This document shows, one piece after another, positions 41,680 through 49,691 of a DNA stretch of 64,000 bases; the stretch's first letter is position 1; each line of letters starts with the position of its first letter. The position numbers and the translations under genes are program-made. Origin of the DNA: CAZGKW01 sp964526295 (GTDB taxonomy: Bacteria > Planctomycetota > Phycisphaerae > FEN-1346); the NCBI GenBank assembly GCA_964526295.1, contig CAZGKW010000025.1:1-64000 (forward strand), read 5' to 3'. The notes beneath the pieces were generated by a model, which made no database searches, was not told the DNA's origin, and saw only the letters and a list, made by a program, of their open reading frames with translations.

Positions 41680-42984
41680 TCAGGATCCTTCGGGCCAGCC
41701 TGCCGCCTTGGCCCTGGCCAGGCGCCGCGAGCCGCCCGACCCCAGGTTCAGACGCCCGCCGGCCCGGAGGTCGGGCAGCTTGACGAAGGCCGGCACGCCG
41801 CGGCAGATGCAGTGCAGCAGGCCGTCGTGCGGGAGAAGGCCGTCGGCAGGCACCGCCACGATGCGCCACGCCGGCAGCAGCCGCCCATAGAGTGCCATCA
41901 CCTCCCGCTCCATCGCCGGGTCCACGTCGCTGAACGACGGCACCACGAGCGTGCCGTTGGCGAACAGGACGTTCGTGTAGCTCCGCCACAGGCCGTCGGT
42001 GCCGGTCGGCATGGGGATGCGATAGACCCGCATCGGGCCCCGCGAGGTCGGGACCCCGGCCAGGCGGCGGGCCGCCTCGTCGAGGCGGACGGCGTTGACC
42101 GGGTCGGCCACCGGGTCGCACCGGGCGACGACCGCGACGTCCGGCGCCGTGAACGCGACGAACATGTCCACGTCGCCTGTCGGCTCGCCCTTCAGGGGCC
42201 CCAGGACGATCCAGGTCTCGAATCCGAGGTGCTGTTTCAGGAGGCGTTCGACGGTCCACGCTTCGGCCGGCGACGCCCGGGCCGGCTCGTCCGGATCGTG
42301 CCGGCCCCGGAGCGAGAACGTCGCCAGCTCGGTCGTCACCCCGAGCCCGTCGCCGTTGCTCAGGAGGTTGCCTCCGCTCAGCTTCATGCGGAGCTTGCTC
42401 ACGGGTATCCGAAGGGCCCGTGCGAACCGGCGGGGCACGGCGTCGTCGAGGCGGCGGGGGTCGACGTCGTCCCACAGGGAGTAGTCGAGGTCGACGATGG
42501 CGGCCGTGGCGTCGGGCCGGCGGACGAAGATCGGTCCGTAGTCCCGCGCCCACATCGTGTCGAGGGGCAGCACTTCGAGGGCGACCGCCGACTCGGGGAC
42601 TTCGGCCTGCCGCAGGAGTTGGCGGGCGTGCCCCCGCTCCTGGTCGTCGGCCAGCAGGCAGATCACCGGGACGTCCCGGTGCACGGCCGAGACGAGGTCG
42701 CGGAACAGACGGGGGTGCGACTGGACCAGCTCGTGACCGCCGAGAACCAGGGCGGCCAGGGGCTCGAAATCGGCCGGCATCGGCTCGGGCCGCGGCGGGG
42801 CGGTCCGGCGGGTCGCCCGTGAAGCGGCCGAAGCGGGCCCGGCCGCGGTCGCCGCAGCGACGACGGCGGCGAAGACCCCCGCCAGCAGGGCCGGCCAGAA
42901 GCGCCGCCGAACCGCCTGGGGCGGTCCGTTCGGTCTCTCGGGCCGACCGCTCCCCATCCTCTTGTCGGACCATCCCGGCATCAT
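41680..42984 (-). CDS. Agmatine deiminase-like exported protein 1
   Basis: A 434-residue protein of the peptidylarginine/agmatine deiminase fold. An N-terminal membrane helix (FWPALLAGVFAAVVAAATAA) suggests export. Family blocks are WARDYGPIF (145-153), SGGNLLSNGDGLGVTTE, SYTNVLFANGTLVVPSFSD and the catalytic Cys392 in GLLHCICRGVP. The motif that should read GH-x-D reads GDVD (270-273), so the histidine expected in the active site is an aspartate. AAAGGG precedes the start; ATG 42957 is an alternative. It is a tandem paralogue of the next gene. Confidence 0.82.
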   Translation of the reverse strand: MMPGWSDKRMGSGRPERPNGPPQAVRRRFWPALLAGVFAAVVAAATAAGPASAASRATRRTAPPRPEPMPADFEPLAALVLGGHELVQSHPRLFRDLVSAVHRDVPVICLLADDQERGHARQLLRQAEVPESAVALEVLPLDTMWARDYGPIFVRRPDATAAIVDLDYSLWDDVDPRRLDDAVPRRFARALRIPVSKLRMKLSGGNLLSNGDGLGVTTELATFSLRGRHDPDEPARASPAEAWTVERLLKQHLGFETWIVLGPLKGEPTGDVDMFVAFTAPDVAVVARCDPVADPVNAVRLDEAARRLAGVPTSRGPMRVYRIPMPTGTDGLWRSYTNVLFANGTLVVPSFSDVDPAMEREVMALYGRLLPAWRIVAVPADGLLPHDGLLHCICRGVPAFVKLPDLRAGGRLNLGSGGSRRLARAKAAGWPEGS

Positions 42985-43114
42985 CGTGGGCCCTTTGTGC
43001 CTGAAGGGGGACCGCCGCCCCGACGCCGTCTGAAAGAAGGCCCAGCGCGCCAGGCGCTTGCGGGGGTCGTCGGACGGGGGCGCGGCTCCTCAGCCGGGGC
43101 AGGTCCCAAGGCCC

Positions 43115-44545
43115 TCAGATCGGCCTTTTCGTTCCCCGAGCGAGATCGGACCGTTCCCCGTATCTCAGGTCCGGCAGCTTCACGAAGGCCGGCACGCCGC
43201 GGTAGATGCAGTGCAGAAGGCCCTTCTGCTTCAGGAGGCAGTCGGCATTCAGCGCGACGATGCGCCACCCCGGCAGCAGCCGCGCGTACAGGTCCATGAC
43301 CTCCTTCTCGATCGCCGGGTCCACGTCGCTGAAAGACGGCACCACGAGCGTGCCGTTGGCGAACAGGACGTTCGTGTAGCTCCGCCACAGGCCGTCGGTG
43401 ACGGGAGGCATGGGGATGCGGTGGACCCGGAGCGGGCCTCGCGAGGTCCGGACCGACGCCAGCCGCCGGGCCGCCTCGTCGAGGCGAACGGCGTTGACCG
43501 GGTCGGCCGCCGGGTCGCACCGGGCGACGACCACAACGTCCGGCGCCACGAACGCGACGAACATGTCGACGTCGCCGGTCGGCTCGCCCTTCAGAGACGT
43601 CAGGAACAGCACCTGGCTGAACCCGAGGTGCCGATGCAGCATCCAGGCCACGCCGCCCGCCTCGGCCGTCGAGACCGTGGTGGGCTGGGTCTTGTGGTAC
43701 TGGGGCCGAAGCGACACCCCTGCCACCTCGGACGTCACACACAGGCCGTCGCCGTTGCTCAGCAGGTTCCCGCCGCTCAGCTTCATCGGCAGCGCGAGGA
43801 CCGGCAGCCCGAGGGCCTTGCCGAAGACGCGGGGCACGTCGTTGTCGTCGTGACGCGGGTCCGTCTCGTCCCACTGCGAATACTCCAGGTCGACGATGCC
43901 GACCGTCCGGTCCGGCCGGCGGACGAAGATCGGACCGTAGTCCCGAACCCACATCGAATCGAGGGGCAGCACCTCCAGCGAGACCGCGGATTCCGGGACG
44001 CCGTGCCCCCGCAGCAGCTCGCGAGCCAAGTCCCGCTCCTCGGCGTCAGCCAGCAGGCAGATCACCGGGACGTCGCGATAGACGGCCGAGACGATGCCGC
44101 CGAACAGCTCCGGGTAATACCGGACAAGCTCGTTGGCGCCGAGCATCAGGGCCGAGAGGGGCTCGAAGTCGCCCGGCATCGGGAGGGGGCGTGCCATCCC
44201 GTCGCCGCCGCCTCGCGCGGCCGGTTCGGGGCCCACCACGTCGCCCGTGAGGCTGAGTTGTCCCGGCGGGCCGGTGTACGCAGCGCCGGCGGCATCGCCG
44301 GGGCGCCGGGCGACGGGCCCCGCACCGGGCCGAGGGGACGGGTCGGGCTCGGCCGCGTCGCCCATGAGGTTGAGAAGGCCCTCGGCGCGGGCCTGGCCCG
44401 CCGGGACCGAACCGGTCGTGCCGGCCGTCAGCGCGGCAACGAGAAGCATCAGCCGGACGCCGCGGCGCCATCGCCGCCCCTGTCCCGGACGGCCCGGGCC
44501 GCGGGACCGGTTGCCGCCGATGCCCATCAGGACCCCTCTGGACAT
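43115..44545 (-). CDS. Agmatine deiminase-like exported protein 2
   Basis: A 476-residue paralogue of the protein at 41680-42984, with near-identical blocks: WVRDYGPIFVRRPDRT, MKLSGGNLLSNGDGL, LKGEPTGDVDMFVAF and GLLHCIYRGVPAFVKLPDL. It too has Asp where the GH-x-D histidine is expected, and keeps the cysteine. The N-terminus carries a basic stretch, a membrane helix (LMLLVAALTAGTTG) and an 80-residue spacer. Start 44545 or 44527; the latter has AGAGGGG five bases upstream. The pair arose by local duplication, followed by divergence mainly in the N-terminal spacer. Confidence 0.82.
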   Translation of the reverse strand: MSRGVLMGIGGNRSRGPGRPGQGRRWRRGVRLMLLVAALTAGTTGSVPAGQARAEGLLNLMGDAAEPDPSPRPGAGPVARRPGDAAGAAYTGPPGQLSLTGDVVGPEPAARGGGDGMARPLPMPGDFEPLSALMLGANELVRYYPELFGGIVSAVYRDVPVICLLADAEERDLARELLRGHGVPESAVSLEVLPLDSMWVRDYGPIFVRRPDRTVGIVDLEYSQWDETDPRHDDNDVPRVFGKALGLPVLALPMKLSGGNLLSNGDGLCVTSEVAGVSLRPQYHKTQPTTVSTAEAGGVAWMLHRHLGFSQVLFLTSLKGEPTGDVDMFVAFVAPDVVVVARCDPAADPVNAVRLDEAARRLASVRTSRGPLRVHRIPMPPVTDGLWRSYTNVLFANGTLVVPSFSDVDPAIEKEVMDLYARLLPGWRIVALNADCLLKQKGLLHCIYRGVPAFVKLPDLRYGERSDLARGTKRPI

Positions 44546-44725
44546 TCTCGTCAGCCCTTCACGTCGCGAGCGACCCCCGGCCGCGCGAAACATGACCGGG
44601 CCCGAACCGGCAGGCCCGGCCGACTGCTTCAGGTTTGTGCCCGCCGGGCCGTGCCCGCCCGGCCCCCCGGCGTCAGCTTCGGCGCGACGGAAGCAGCGTG
44701 CACCCCCGATGGCCGCCGCTGAAGT

Positions 44726-44758
44726 AAAACGTTTTCGCGGTGTCCGTATTGCATACGG
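44726..44758. promoter_or_regulatory. Two palindromes upstream of the deiminase gene
   Basis: AAAACGTTTT (44726-44735) and CCGTAT-TGC-ATACGG (44744-44758), in an AT-richer patch about 180-210 bases before the deiminase 2 start and 60 bases after the lipoprotein stop. They look like operator half-sites; I could not place convincing -35/-10 boxes. Confidence 0.35.
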
Positions 44759-44820
44759 CCGGTGAAGCCGAAGCCGCACCGGAAAACCGGCGACCGCCCT
44801 GGATTCGCCTCGGCCCGTCG

Positions 44821-45288
44821 TCAGAACTCGGATTCGACCTCCGGCTCCTCCGGGCGGGTGTCGAGATCGAACTCGATCTCGACCTCGGGTCCCATTTCCG
44901 TCTCGACGTCGGGCCCCGGCTCCGCAGGCGCTTCGGGCTCGACCTCCGGTTCCGCGGGGGACCCGAACTCCAGCGCCGGGACGGGCGCCAGCTCCGGCCC
45001 CCAAAGGGTGTCAAACTCCGGTTCGGGCAGCAGGCCGGGCGCCGGGCCGGCGCCCGGACCGGTCCCCACCGGGGGCACGTCGCCCACGTCCACCATGGGG
45101 TCGGGCAGAAGGGGCGTGTCCGCGGCGGGTCCCGCTTCCAGCTGAGGGTCCCGCAGCGTCATGGCCGGCTTGCGCTCCGGGGCGGAGGGCCTGGCGGCCG
45201 GCTTGGGTTCCTCGGCGCACCCGACGGCGAGCAGGGCCAGGCCGACGGCCATCGCTGACGCCAGGCCGACCGGCGACTTCGCACTCAT
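44821..45288 (-). CDS. Acidic, proline-rich lipoprotein
   Basis: A 155-residue protein of unknown function. A lipoprotein signal (MAVGLALLAVGC) is followed by a low-complexity chain rich in Pro, Glu and Asp, with repeated PEPE/EVE units toward the C-terminus. It has no recognisable domain and is probably a disordered cell-envelope protein. It lies upstream of the two deiminase genes on the same strand. Confidence 0.65.
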   Translation of the reverse strand: MSAKSPVGLASAMAVGLALLAVGCAEEPKPAARPSAPERKPAMTLRDPQLEAGPAADTPLLPDPMVDVGDVPPVGTGPGAGPAPGLLPEPEFDTLWGPELAPVPALEFGSPAEPEVEPEAPAEPGPDVETEMGPEVEIEFDLDTRPEEPEVESEF

Positions 45289-45409
45289 CGCGTCTCTCCA
45301 CGGGGCCGGTAACGATTGCCCGTCGCCCCCCGGCCCGAGTGGCGGCGGGCGGATCCTCGGAAGGCAGTGGGCCGGGCGGGCCGCCGGCGGCGCTCAGCCG
45401 GCCGGCCGA

Positions 45410-45538
45410 TCAGCCGTTCTTCGGCCAGGACCGACCGGTCCGTGGGGGCGGCCCTGTCTCCTCCGGCCGGGCCCGCCGACCCAGCTTGGCCGGCTTGTTC
45501 AGTCGTCTGCCTTTCCGCGGTTTTCGATTCGACGCCAT
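45410..45538 (-). CDS. Small basic protein (42 aa) behind a sigma-54 promoter
   Basis: The frame from ATG 45538 encodes ASNRKPRKGRRLNKPAKLGR in its first half and a Pro/Gly/Arg-rich second half ending RSWPKNG. Sixteen or so of 42 residues are Lys, Arg or Asn and the net charge is strongly positive. GGAAGG stands seven bases before the ATG. A consensus sigma-54 promoter (45609-45624) points at it, about 60 bases from the predicted start of transcription. A longer in-frame reading up to 45952 exists but is low-complexity and would start before the promoter. No homologue is known to me; binding to nucleic acid or an acidic surface is a guess from charge. Confidence 0.55.
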   Translation of the reverse strand: MASNRKPRKGRRLNKPAKLGRRARPEETGPPPRTGRSWPKNG

Positions 45539-45608
45539 ATCCGAGCCTTCCAGGTTGCATTTCGTCCGGGCGGACCGTTCCCGTTGGGGCCGCCCGACAG
45601 CCAGGAAT

Positions 45609-45624
45609 TGCAAGGGCCGTGCCA
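45609..45624 (-). promoter_or_regulatory. Consensus sigma-54 (-24/-12) promoter
   Basis: On the minus strand TGGCACG (45624-45618), four bases, then TTGCA (45613-45609): a full match to TGGCAC-N5-TTGCA with the required GG and GC ten bases apart. Downstream on the same strand is the 42-residue basic protein gene. The gene for a sigma-54 activator ends about 470 bases upstream. Confidence 0.75.
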
Positions 45625-46096
45625 CGCTCCGGGGGGTCGGATAGAGGGCCCCGCGGGGCCCTCGGCCGGGGAAACGCGGTTTCAGCGGCGGGGGAAGGCC
45701 CGTCCGAAGGCGCTTTCGGAACCGCGGCGCCGCCCATTTCGGAAGCGGCCTTCCGATCCGGGGGGTCCGCCGGGCCCGAGGTCCCGCCCCGATGGGCCGG
45801 TGGCCGCCGCCACTGCGCTCGACGGCCGGCGGCCCCGCCGGCGCGGGCTTGGCACGGCGGTTGCTCCCTCTCCGGTCGCCGACGGGTGGCGCGGAATCGA
45901 GGGCCGCACAGTGGGACGCAAAGATGACATGCCGCGACAGGGTCGACGCCAAGGCGACCGGACCGACCGCATACGGCGCCGGCTCGTCCGGCCCACGCCC
46001 CGGCCCGCCCCCGCAGGCCCGCCCGATCCGCGGGTCGAGCCCCTGGAGAAACGCTAGGGTCCCGCGATCCGTGTCCCCGGCCCCGCCCCTCGGGCG
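45625..46096. other. Intergenic stretch between sigma-54 promoter and activator gene
   Basis: About 470 bases of low-complexity, GC-rich DNA after the activator gene. Open frames here have arginine/proline-rich compositions typical of shadow frames and no ribosome sites. It may hold an upstream activator sequence for the sigma-54 promoter, but I found no clear inverted repeat. Confidence 0.4.
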
Positions 46097-47545
46097 TCAG
46101 GCCCCGGACTTCCCCCGGTCCGGCGGCCGCTTGAAGTCCTCCTTGGCCAGACCGTACCGCTTCATCTTGTCGTAGAGGGACCGCGGCTCCAGGCCCGCTC
46201 GCCGGGCGGCCTCGCCGACCCTCCCGGCGGTCGCCTTCAGTTGGGCCGCCAGGTACGCGTGTTCCAGGTCGGCCACCATTGCCCGGCGCAGATCGCCGAG
46301 GGGCCGCTCGAGCCATTCGGCGGGCACGTCCTCGGCCCGCTTCGGGATGCCCACCGACGGCTGGGCCCCGAGGGAGTGGCCCCGGATGCCCGGGGGAAGG
46401 TCGGCCGGGACGATCTCCTGCCCCTTGCAAAGCAGCATCGCCCGCTCGACGACGTTGATCAGCTCGCGGACGTTGCCGGGCCAGTTGTAGCGGCACAGGG
46501 CCTCGATGGCTTCGTCCGTTATGCCGTGGACGTCGCGGCCGACCCGGGGGCGGTGGTACTGGACGTAGCTTCGGGCCAGGGCGGGGATGTCCTCGCACCG
46601 GTCCCGCAAGGGGGGCACGGTCAGGACGACGACGCTGAGGCGGTAGTAGAGGTCGCGTCGGAAGCGTTCGGCCTCGACCTCGGCCTCCAGGTCGCGGTTG
46701 GAGGCGGCCATGACGCGGACGTCGACGCCGAACGGCGCCTCGGCCCCGACGCGCTGGACCTGGTGGTCCTGGAGGACCCGCAGGAGCTTGACCTGGAGAT
46801 GGAGCGGCATGTCGCCGACTTCGTCGAGGAAGATGGTCCCCCCGTGGGCGAGCTCGAACGCCCCCCGCCGGGGCCGTGTCGCCCCCGTGAAGGCCCCCTC
46901 CTCATGGCCGAACAGCTCGCTCTCCAGGAGCGCCTCGGGGAGGGCCCCGCAGTTGACGGCGACGAAGGGTCCGCCGCCTCGGGGGCCCTCGGCATGGATG
47001 GCCCGGGCCAGGCGTTCCTTGCCCACGCCGGTTTCCCCGAGGATCAGCAGCGACGTCTGGCTCCCCACCACGCGGTGCACGACCTGCATGAACTCGCGCA
47101 TGGTGGGGCTGTCGGAGACGAAGTCGGCCAGCCCCGGGGCGGCCAGCGGCCGGCGGCGAAGGGCCTCTTCCGCCAGGGCCGAGCGCCGCGCCAGGATCGA
47201 CCCGAGGGCCGCCCCCAGGTCCGCGTCCGGCAGATGGGAGAACAGGACGGCTTCGCAGCCGGCGGCGATCAGCTCGGCGTGCTCGGCGGGCGACTCGCTC
47301 GACGTCACGGCCACGACGGCCGGCGACCCGGCCGCCCCGCCGGCCACCTCCGGGGACCCGCCGAGCGCCTCGTCGACGCCGGGCCCATCGATCAGCAGGA
47401 CGTCGGTGGGCCGGGCGGCGGCCCGCCGCCACAGGTCCTTCGTGCCCTTGATGACACTGACGGCGGCGTCGGTGTCGCGAAGGAGCCGTCGCAAGCGCTT
47501 GCGGGTATCCTCATCCGCGATGGCGAGGGTGACTTGCAGAAGCAT
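46097..47545 (-). CDS. Sigma-54-dependent transcriptional activator (NtrC type) with degenerate receiver
   Basis: A 482-residue enhancer-binding protein. The N-terminal 115 residues are a receiver domain with Asp11-Glu12-Asp13 and the candidate phospho-Asp53 (DVLLIDGPG) and Thr81, but the invariant lysine is replaced by His104 (LFSHLP), so signalling may be altered. The AAA+ domain is intact: Walker A GETGVGKE (170-177), the sigma-54-contacting GAFTGA (217-222), Walker B GTIFLDEVGDM and NWPGNVRELINVVERA. A Fis-type helix-turn-helix (TAGRVGEAARRAGLEPRSLY) ends the protein. It is flanked by two sigma-54-type promoters. No partner kinase gene is adjacent; a hybrid kinase lies 5 kb away. Confidence 0.95.
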   Translation of the reverse strand: MLLQVTLAIADEDTRKRLRRLLRDTDAAVSVIKGTKDLWRRAAARPTDVLLIDGPGVDEALGGSPEVAGGAAGSPAVVAVTSSESPAEHAELIAAGCEAVLFSHLPDADLGAALGSILARRSALAEEALRRRPLAAPGLADFVSDSPTMREFMQVVHRVVGSQTSLLILGETGVGKERLARAIHAEGPRGGGPFVAVNCGALPEALLESELFGHEEGAFTGATRPRRGAFELAHGGTIFLDEVGDMPLHLQVKLLRVLQDHQVQRVGAEAPFGVDVRVMAASNRDLEAEVEAERFRRDLYYRLSVVVLTVPPLRDRCEDIPALARSYVQYHRPRVGRDVHGITDEAIEALCRYNWPGNVRELINVVERAMLLCKGQEIVPADLPPGIRGHSLGAQPSVGIPKRAEDVPAEWLERPLGDLRRAMVADLEHAYLAAQLKATAGRVGEAARRAGLEPRSLYDKMKRYGLAKEDFKRPPDRGKSGA

Positions 47546-47710
47546 CGGCGCTGCCCGTCCAGGGAATGCCTTTCGGTTCGGCGACCCCGTTCCGATTCAC
47601 GGGCCGGGACGGTCAGGTTGCGTCCGCCCGTCGCCGGGCGCCGGCCCGACCCGAATCGGTCAGCGTATTTAACGCCGCCGCCGGCCCGTTTGCAAGCGCC
47701 CATCGGGGGT

Positions 47711-47727
47711 TTGGCATACGCCTTGTA
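47711..47727 (+). promoter_or_regulatory. Near-consensus sigma-54 (-24/-12) promoter
   Basis: TTGGCAT-ACGCC-TTGTA: the -24 GG element is perfect and the spacing is exact, but the -12 element has GT in place of GC. It reads toward the 33-residue basic protein gene (ATG 47816), about 75 bases from the expected start of transcription, and is divergent from the activator gene whose start codon is at 47545. Confidence 0.5.
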
Positions 47728-47815
47728 GGTTTCGCATTGACCCGGCGTGCGGGCCGAGGCGCTCGGCCACGCGCCGCCGGCCACGCGACCCGTGTCGCAC
47801 AAGGAGCGGACGACC

Positions 47816-47917
47816 ATGGCAAAGAAACAGAAGAAACCGGCGAAGGAAAGCATGGCCAAGGAAAAAAGCAAGGACAAGGCCAAGGTTTCCGGGAAGAAGG
47901 GCAAGTGCTGCAAGTAG
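47816..47917 (+). CDS. Lysine-rich microprotein (33 aa) with C-terminal Cys-Cys-Lys
   Basis: ATG 47816 to TAG 47915-47917. The product starts AKKQKKPAKESMAKEKSKDK and ends GKKGKCCK: about 15 lysines in 33 residues. AAGGAG lies nine bases before the ATG. Codons are A-rich, unlike the surrounding genes, because of the many AAA/AAG/GAA codons. A sigma-54-like promoter stands upstream and a hairpin terminator downstream, so this is a complete small transcription unit. No similarity to a named family is recognised; the Cys pair could bind metal or form a disulfide. Confidence 0.7.
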   Translation: MAKKQKKPAKESMAKEKSKDKAKVSGKKGKCCK

Positions 47918-47997
47918 CCGGACGCCGACGCCGCGGCGGGCGACCGCCCTGTCCCCCCCACGGGGCGGCGACTCGAGCGGCGTACCGACGCGGTGGC

Positions 47998-48045
47998 GGG
48001 CGTGGCGGCGGCCGGTCTCGACCGGCGGCCACGCCCGGCCCTTTT
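47998..48045 (+). terminator. Terminator after the lysine-rich microprotein gene
   Basis: GGGCGTGGC (47998-48006) pairs with GCCACGCCC (48028-48036) and an inner CCGGT/ACCGG stem closes a CTCG loop; after GGCCC comes TTTT (48042-48045). It stands 80 bases after the stop codon and before the convergent glycosidase gene. Confidence 0.6.
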
Positions 48046-48077
48046 CCGGGGCCGGAACGCTCCGCCGACACCCTCCG

Positions 48078-49550
48078 TCACGGCCCGCAGTCCAGGAGCC
48101 GCCCGATCAGCCGGTCCACCCGCACCGTCGCCAGCGCCGTCCGCGAGTCTGCGATGCCGTACGGGACCACCAGGCGGCCCCGGTGGACCATCGAGCCGCA
48201 TGAGTAGACGACGTTCGGCACGTACCCGCCGGGGTCCTCGGCCGCGGGGACGAGAAGCGGACTGCGCAGCCGCCCCAGGACCCGCTCCGGCCGGGCCCGG
48301 TCAAGCAGCAGGGCCCCGATGGAGTACTGCCGCACGGGGCCCACGCCGTGGGTCAGGACGAGCCACCCGGCCTCGGTCTCCAGGGGCGAGCCGCAGTTGC
48401 CGATCTGGACGAGCTCCCACGGTTCCCGCGGGCCCGCCAGATGCTGCGAGGCGTTCCAGACGTACAGGTCGCGGCTGTGGAGCAGGAACAGGTTTTCCCC
48501 GTCGTGCCGCGAGAGCATCAGGTAGTGTCCGTCGACCTTCCGCGGGAAGAGGGCCATCCCCTTGTTGCGGGCATAGCGGCCCGCCAGCGTCCGGATGTGG
48601 AAGGCGTGGAAGTCGGTCGTCTCGATCAGCATCGGCTGGATTCGCCGGCCGTCGTAGGCCGTGTACGTCCCGTAGTAGGTCACGCGGGCGTCGTCGTCCT
48701 CGAAGCGGACCAGGCGCACGTCCTCCATGCCGCTCGATTCGTACTCCGTCGCCGGGAAGACGACGATCTCGCTGGGCCGGCAGTCCTCGGGGAAGTGGAC
48801 CTCGTAGTTGGCCTGGGCGACCCATCGGGCGTAGGCGGCGAGCCGCTTGGTGCCGCTCTCGGCGCGGGCCTTCCGCCGGAGCCCGGCCAGGACGTGCCTG
48901 AGGTCGGACGGGGCGAACGGGTCGACCAGCTCGGCGATGAGCCGCTCCGTCAGGCCCCCGTCGAAACCCCCGTCGCGGAGCTTCCGGGCGAACCAGCTCT
49001 TCTCGAGACGCCGCTCCGGGTGCGGCGCGGCCGACCAGGCGTAGCGGGGCGGGGGATCGAACGCGATCCGGCCCCGCCCGTCGATCACGCCCCGCCGGAA
49101 CACGATCGACGAGACGTGCCCTTCGCCGGTCGCACGAAGGCTCATCAGGAACCGGACGGCGCCGGCCGGCAGATCGCCCTGGTCGGGGTGCGGCACGATA
49201 GACGGGTTGAACAGCGCGGCGGCCTCGATCGAGTATTCCATCGTGAAGTGGGCCCCGATGAGCAGCCGGCGGGCCTCGCTGAATCCGTCCAGCCCCCGGA
49301 CGTGCCGCAGGGCCCGCTCGCCGTTTTCGCGGAAACTGGCGTGAATGTCTCGGTGGCGGGAGGAGAACCGCCGCTCGATCTCCCGGAGGGCCGCCGGGAC
49401 GCGGGACTCCGGGATGGCGAGGACCCGCTCGACGACGGACCGGATCCGCCCTGGCCGGCCCAGGGGCAGGTAGCGCGGGATGACCCGCCGGTCGTCGGAC
49501 AGGATCTTCTCGGCGTGGCGAACGACGCCCAGTGATTGAGACGTTCCCAT
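48078..49550 (-). CDS. GH130-type glycosidase/phosphorylase
   Basis: A 490-residue protein of the GH130 five-bladed propeller group, which includes mannoside phosphorylases and hydrolases. Typical blocks are MEYSIEAAALFNPSIVPHPD, EYESSGMEDVRLVRFEDDDA, RNKGMALFPRKVDGHYLML and the C-terminal NVVYSCGSMVHRGRLVVPYG. The N-terminal 120 residues are extra and helical, as in one GH130 subgroup of hydrolases. The start at 49550 is taken over 49604 because a G-run stands before it. It lies 141 bases after the fusion gene on the same strand. Confidence 0.85.
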   Translation of the reverse strand: MGTSQSLGVVRHAEKILSDDRRVIPRYLPLGRPGRIRSVVERVLAIPESRVPAALREIERRFSSRHRDIHASFRENGERALRHVRGLDGFSEARRLLIGAHFTMEYSIEAAALFNPSIVPHPDQGDLPAGAVRFLMSLRATGEGHVSSIVFRRGVIDGRGRIAFDPPPRYAWSAAPHPERRLEKSWFARKLRDGGFDGGLTERLIAELVDPFAPSDLRHVLAGLRRKARAESGTKRLAAYARWVAQANYEVHFPEDCRPSEIVVFPATEYESSGMEDVRLVRFEDDDARVTYYGTYTAYDGRRIQPMLIETTDFHAFHIRTLAGRYARNKGMALFPRKVDGHYLMLSRHDGENLFLLHSRDLYVWNASQHLAGPREPWELVQIGNCGSPLETEAGWLVLTHGVGPVRQYSIGALLLDRARPERVLGRLRSPLLVPAAEDPGGYVPNVVYSCGSMVHRGRLVVPYGIADSRTALATVRVDRLIGRLLDCGP

Positions 49551-49691
49551 GGCGTCCCCCCCGCGGGGACAGTCGACAGCCGGTTCCTTCAGCGCAGCAT
49601 CCATTCTATCGGTATCGGCAGCCGGGCCAAGGGGATTGGCCGCAGGGGCCAGAGAGGGCAGGGACCGAATCGCGCGTCCCGGCCCGGCGAC

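Noticed and set aside
44738..44753. Possible sigma-54 promoter (GG and GC at right spacing) on the plus strand
   Set aside because: The CAC part does not match and no plus-strand gene follows; the site is better explained by the CCGTAT-TGC-ATACGG palindrome.
45539..45952. N-terminal extension of the 42-residue basic protein to 180 residues
   Set aside because: The added part is low-complexity, has no ribosome site and would begin upstream of the sigma-54 promoter.
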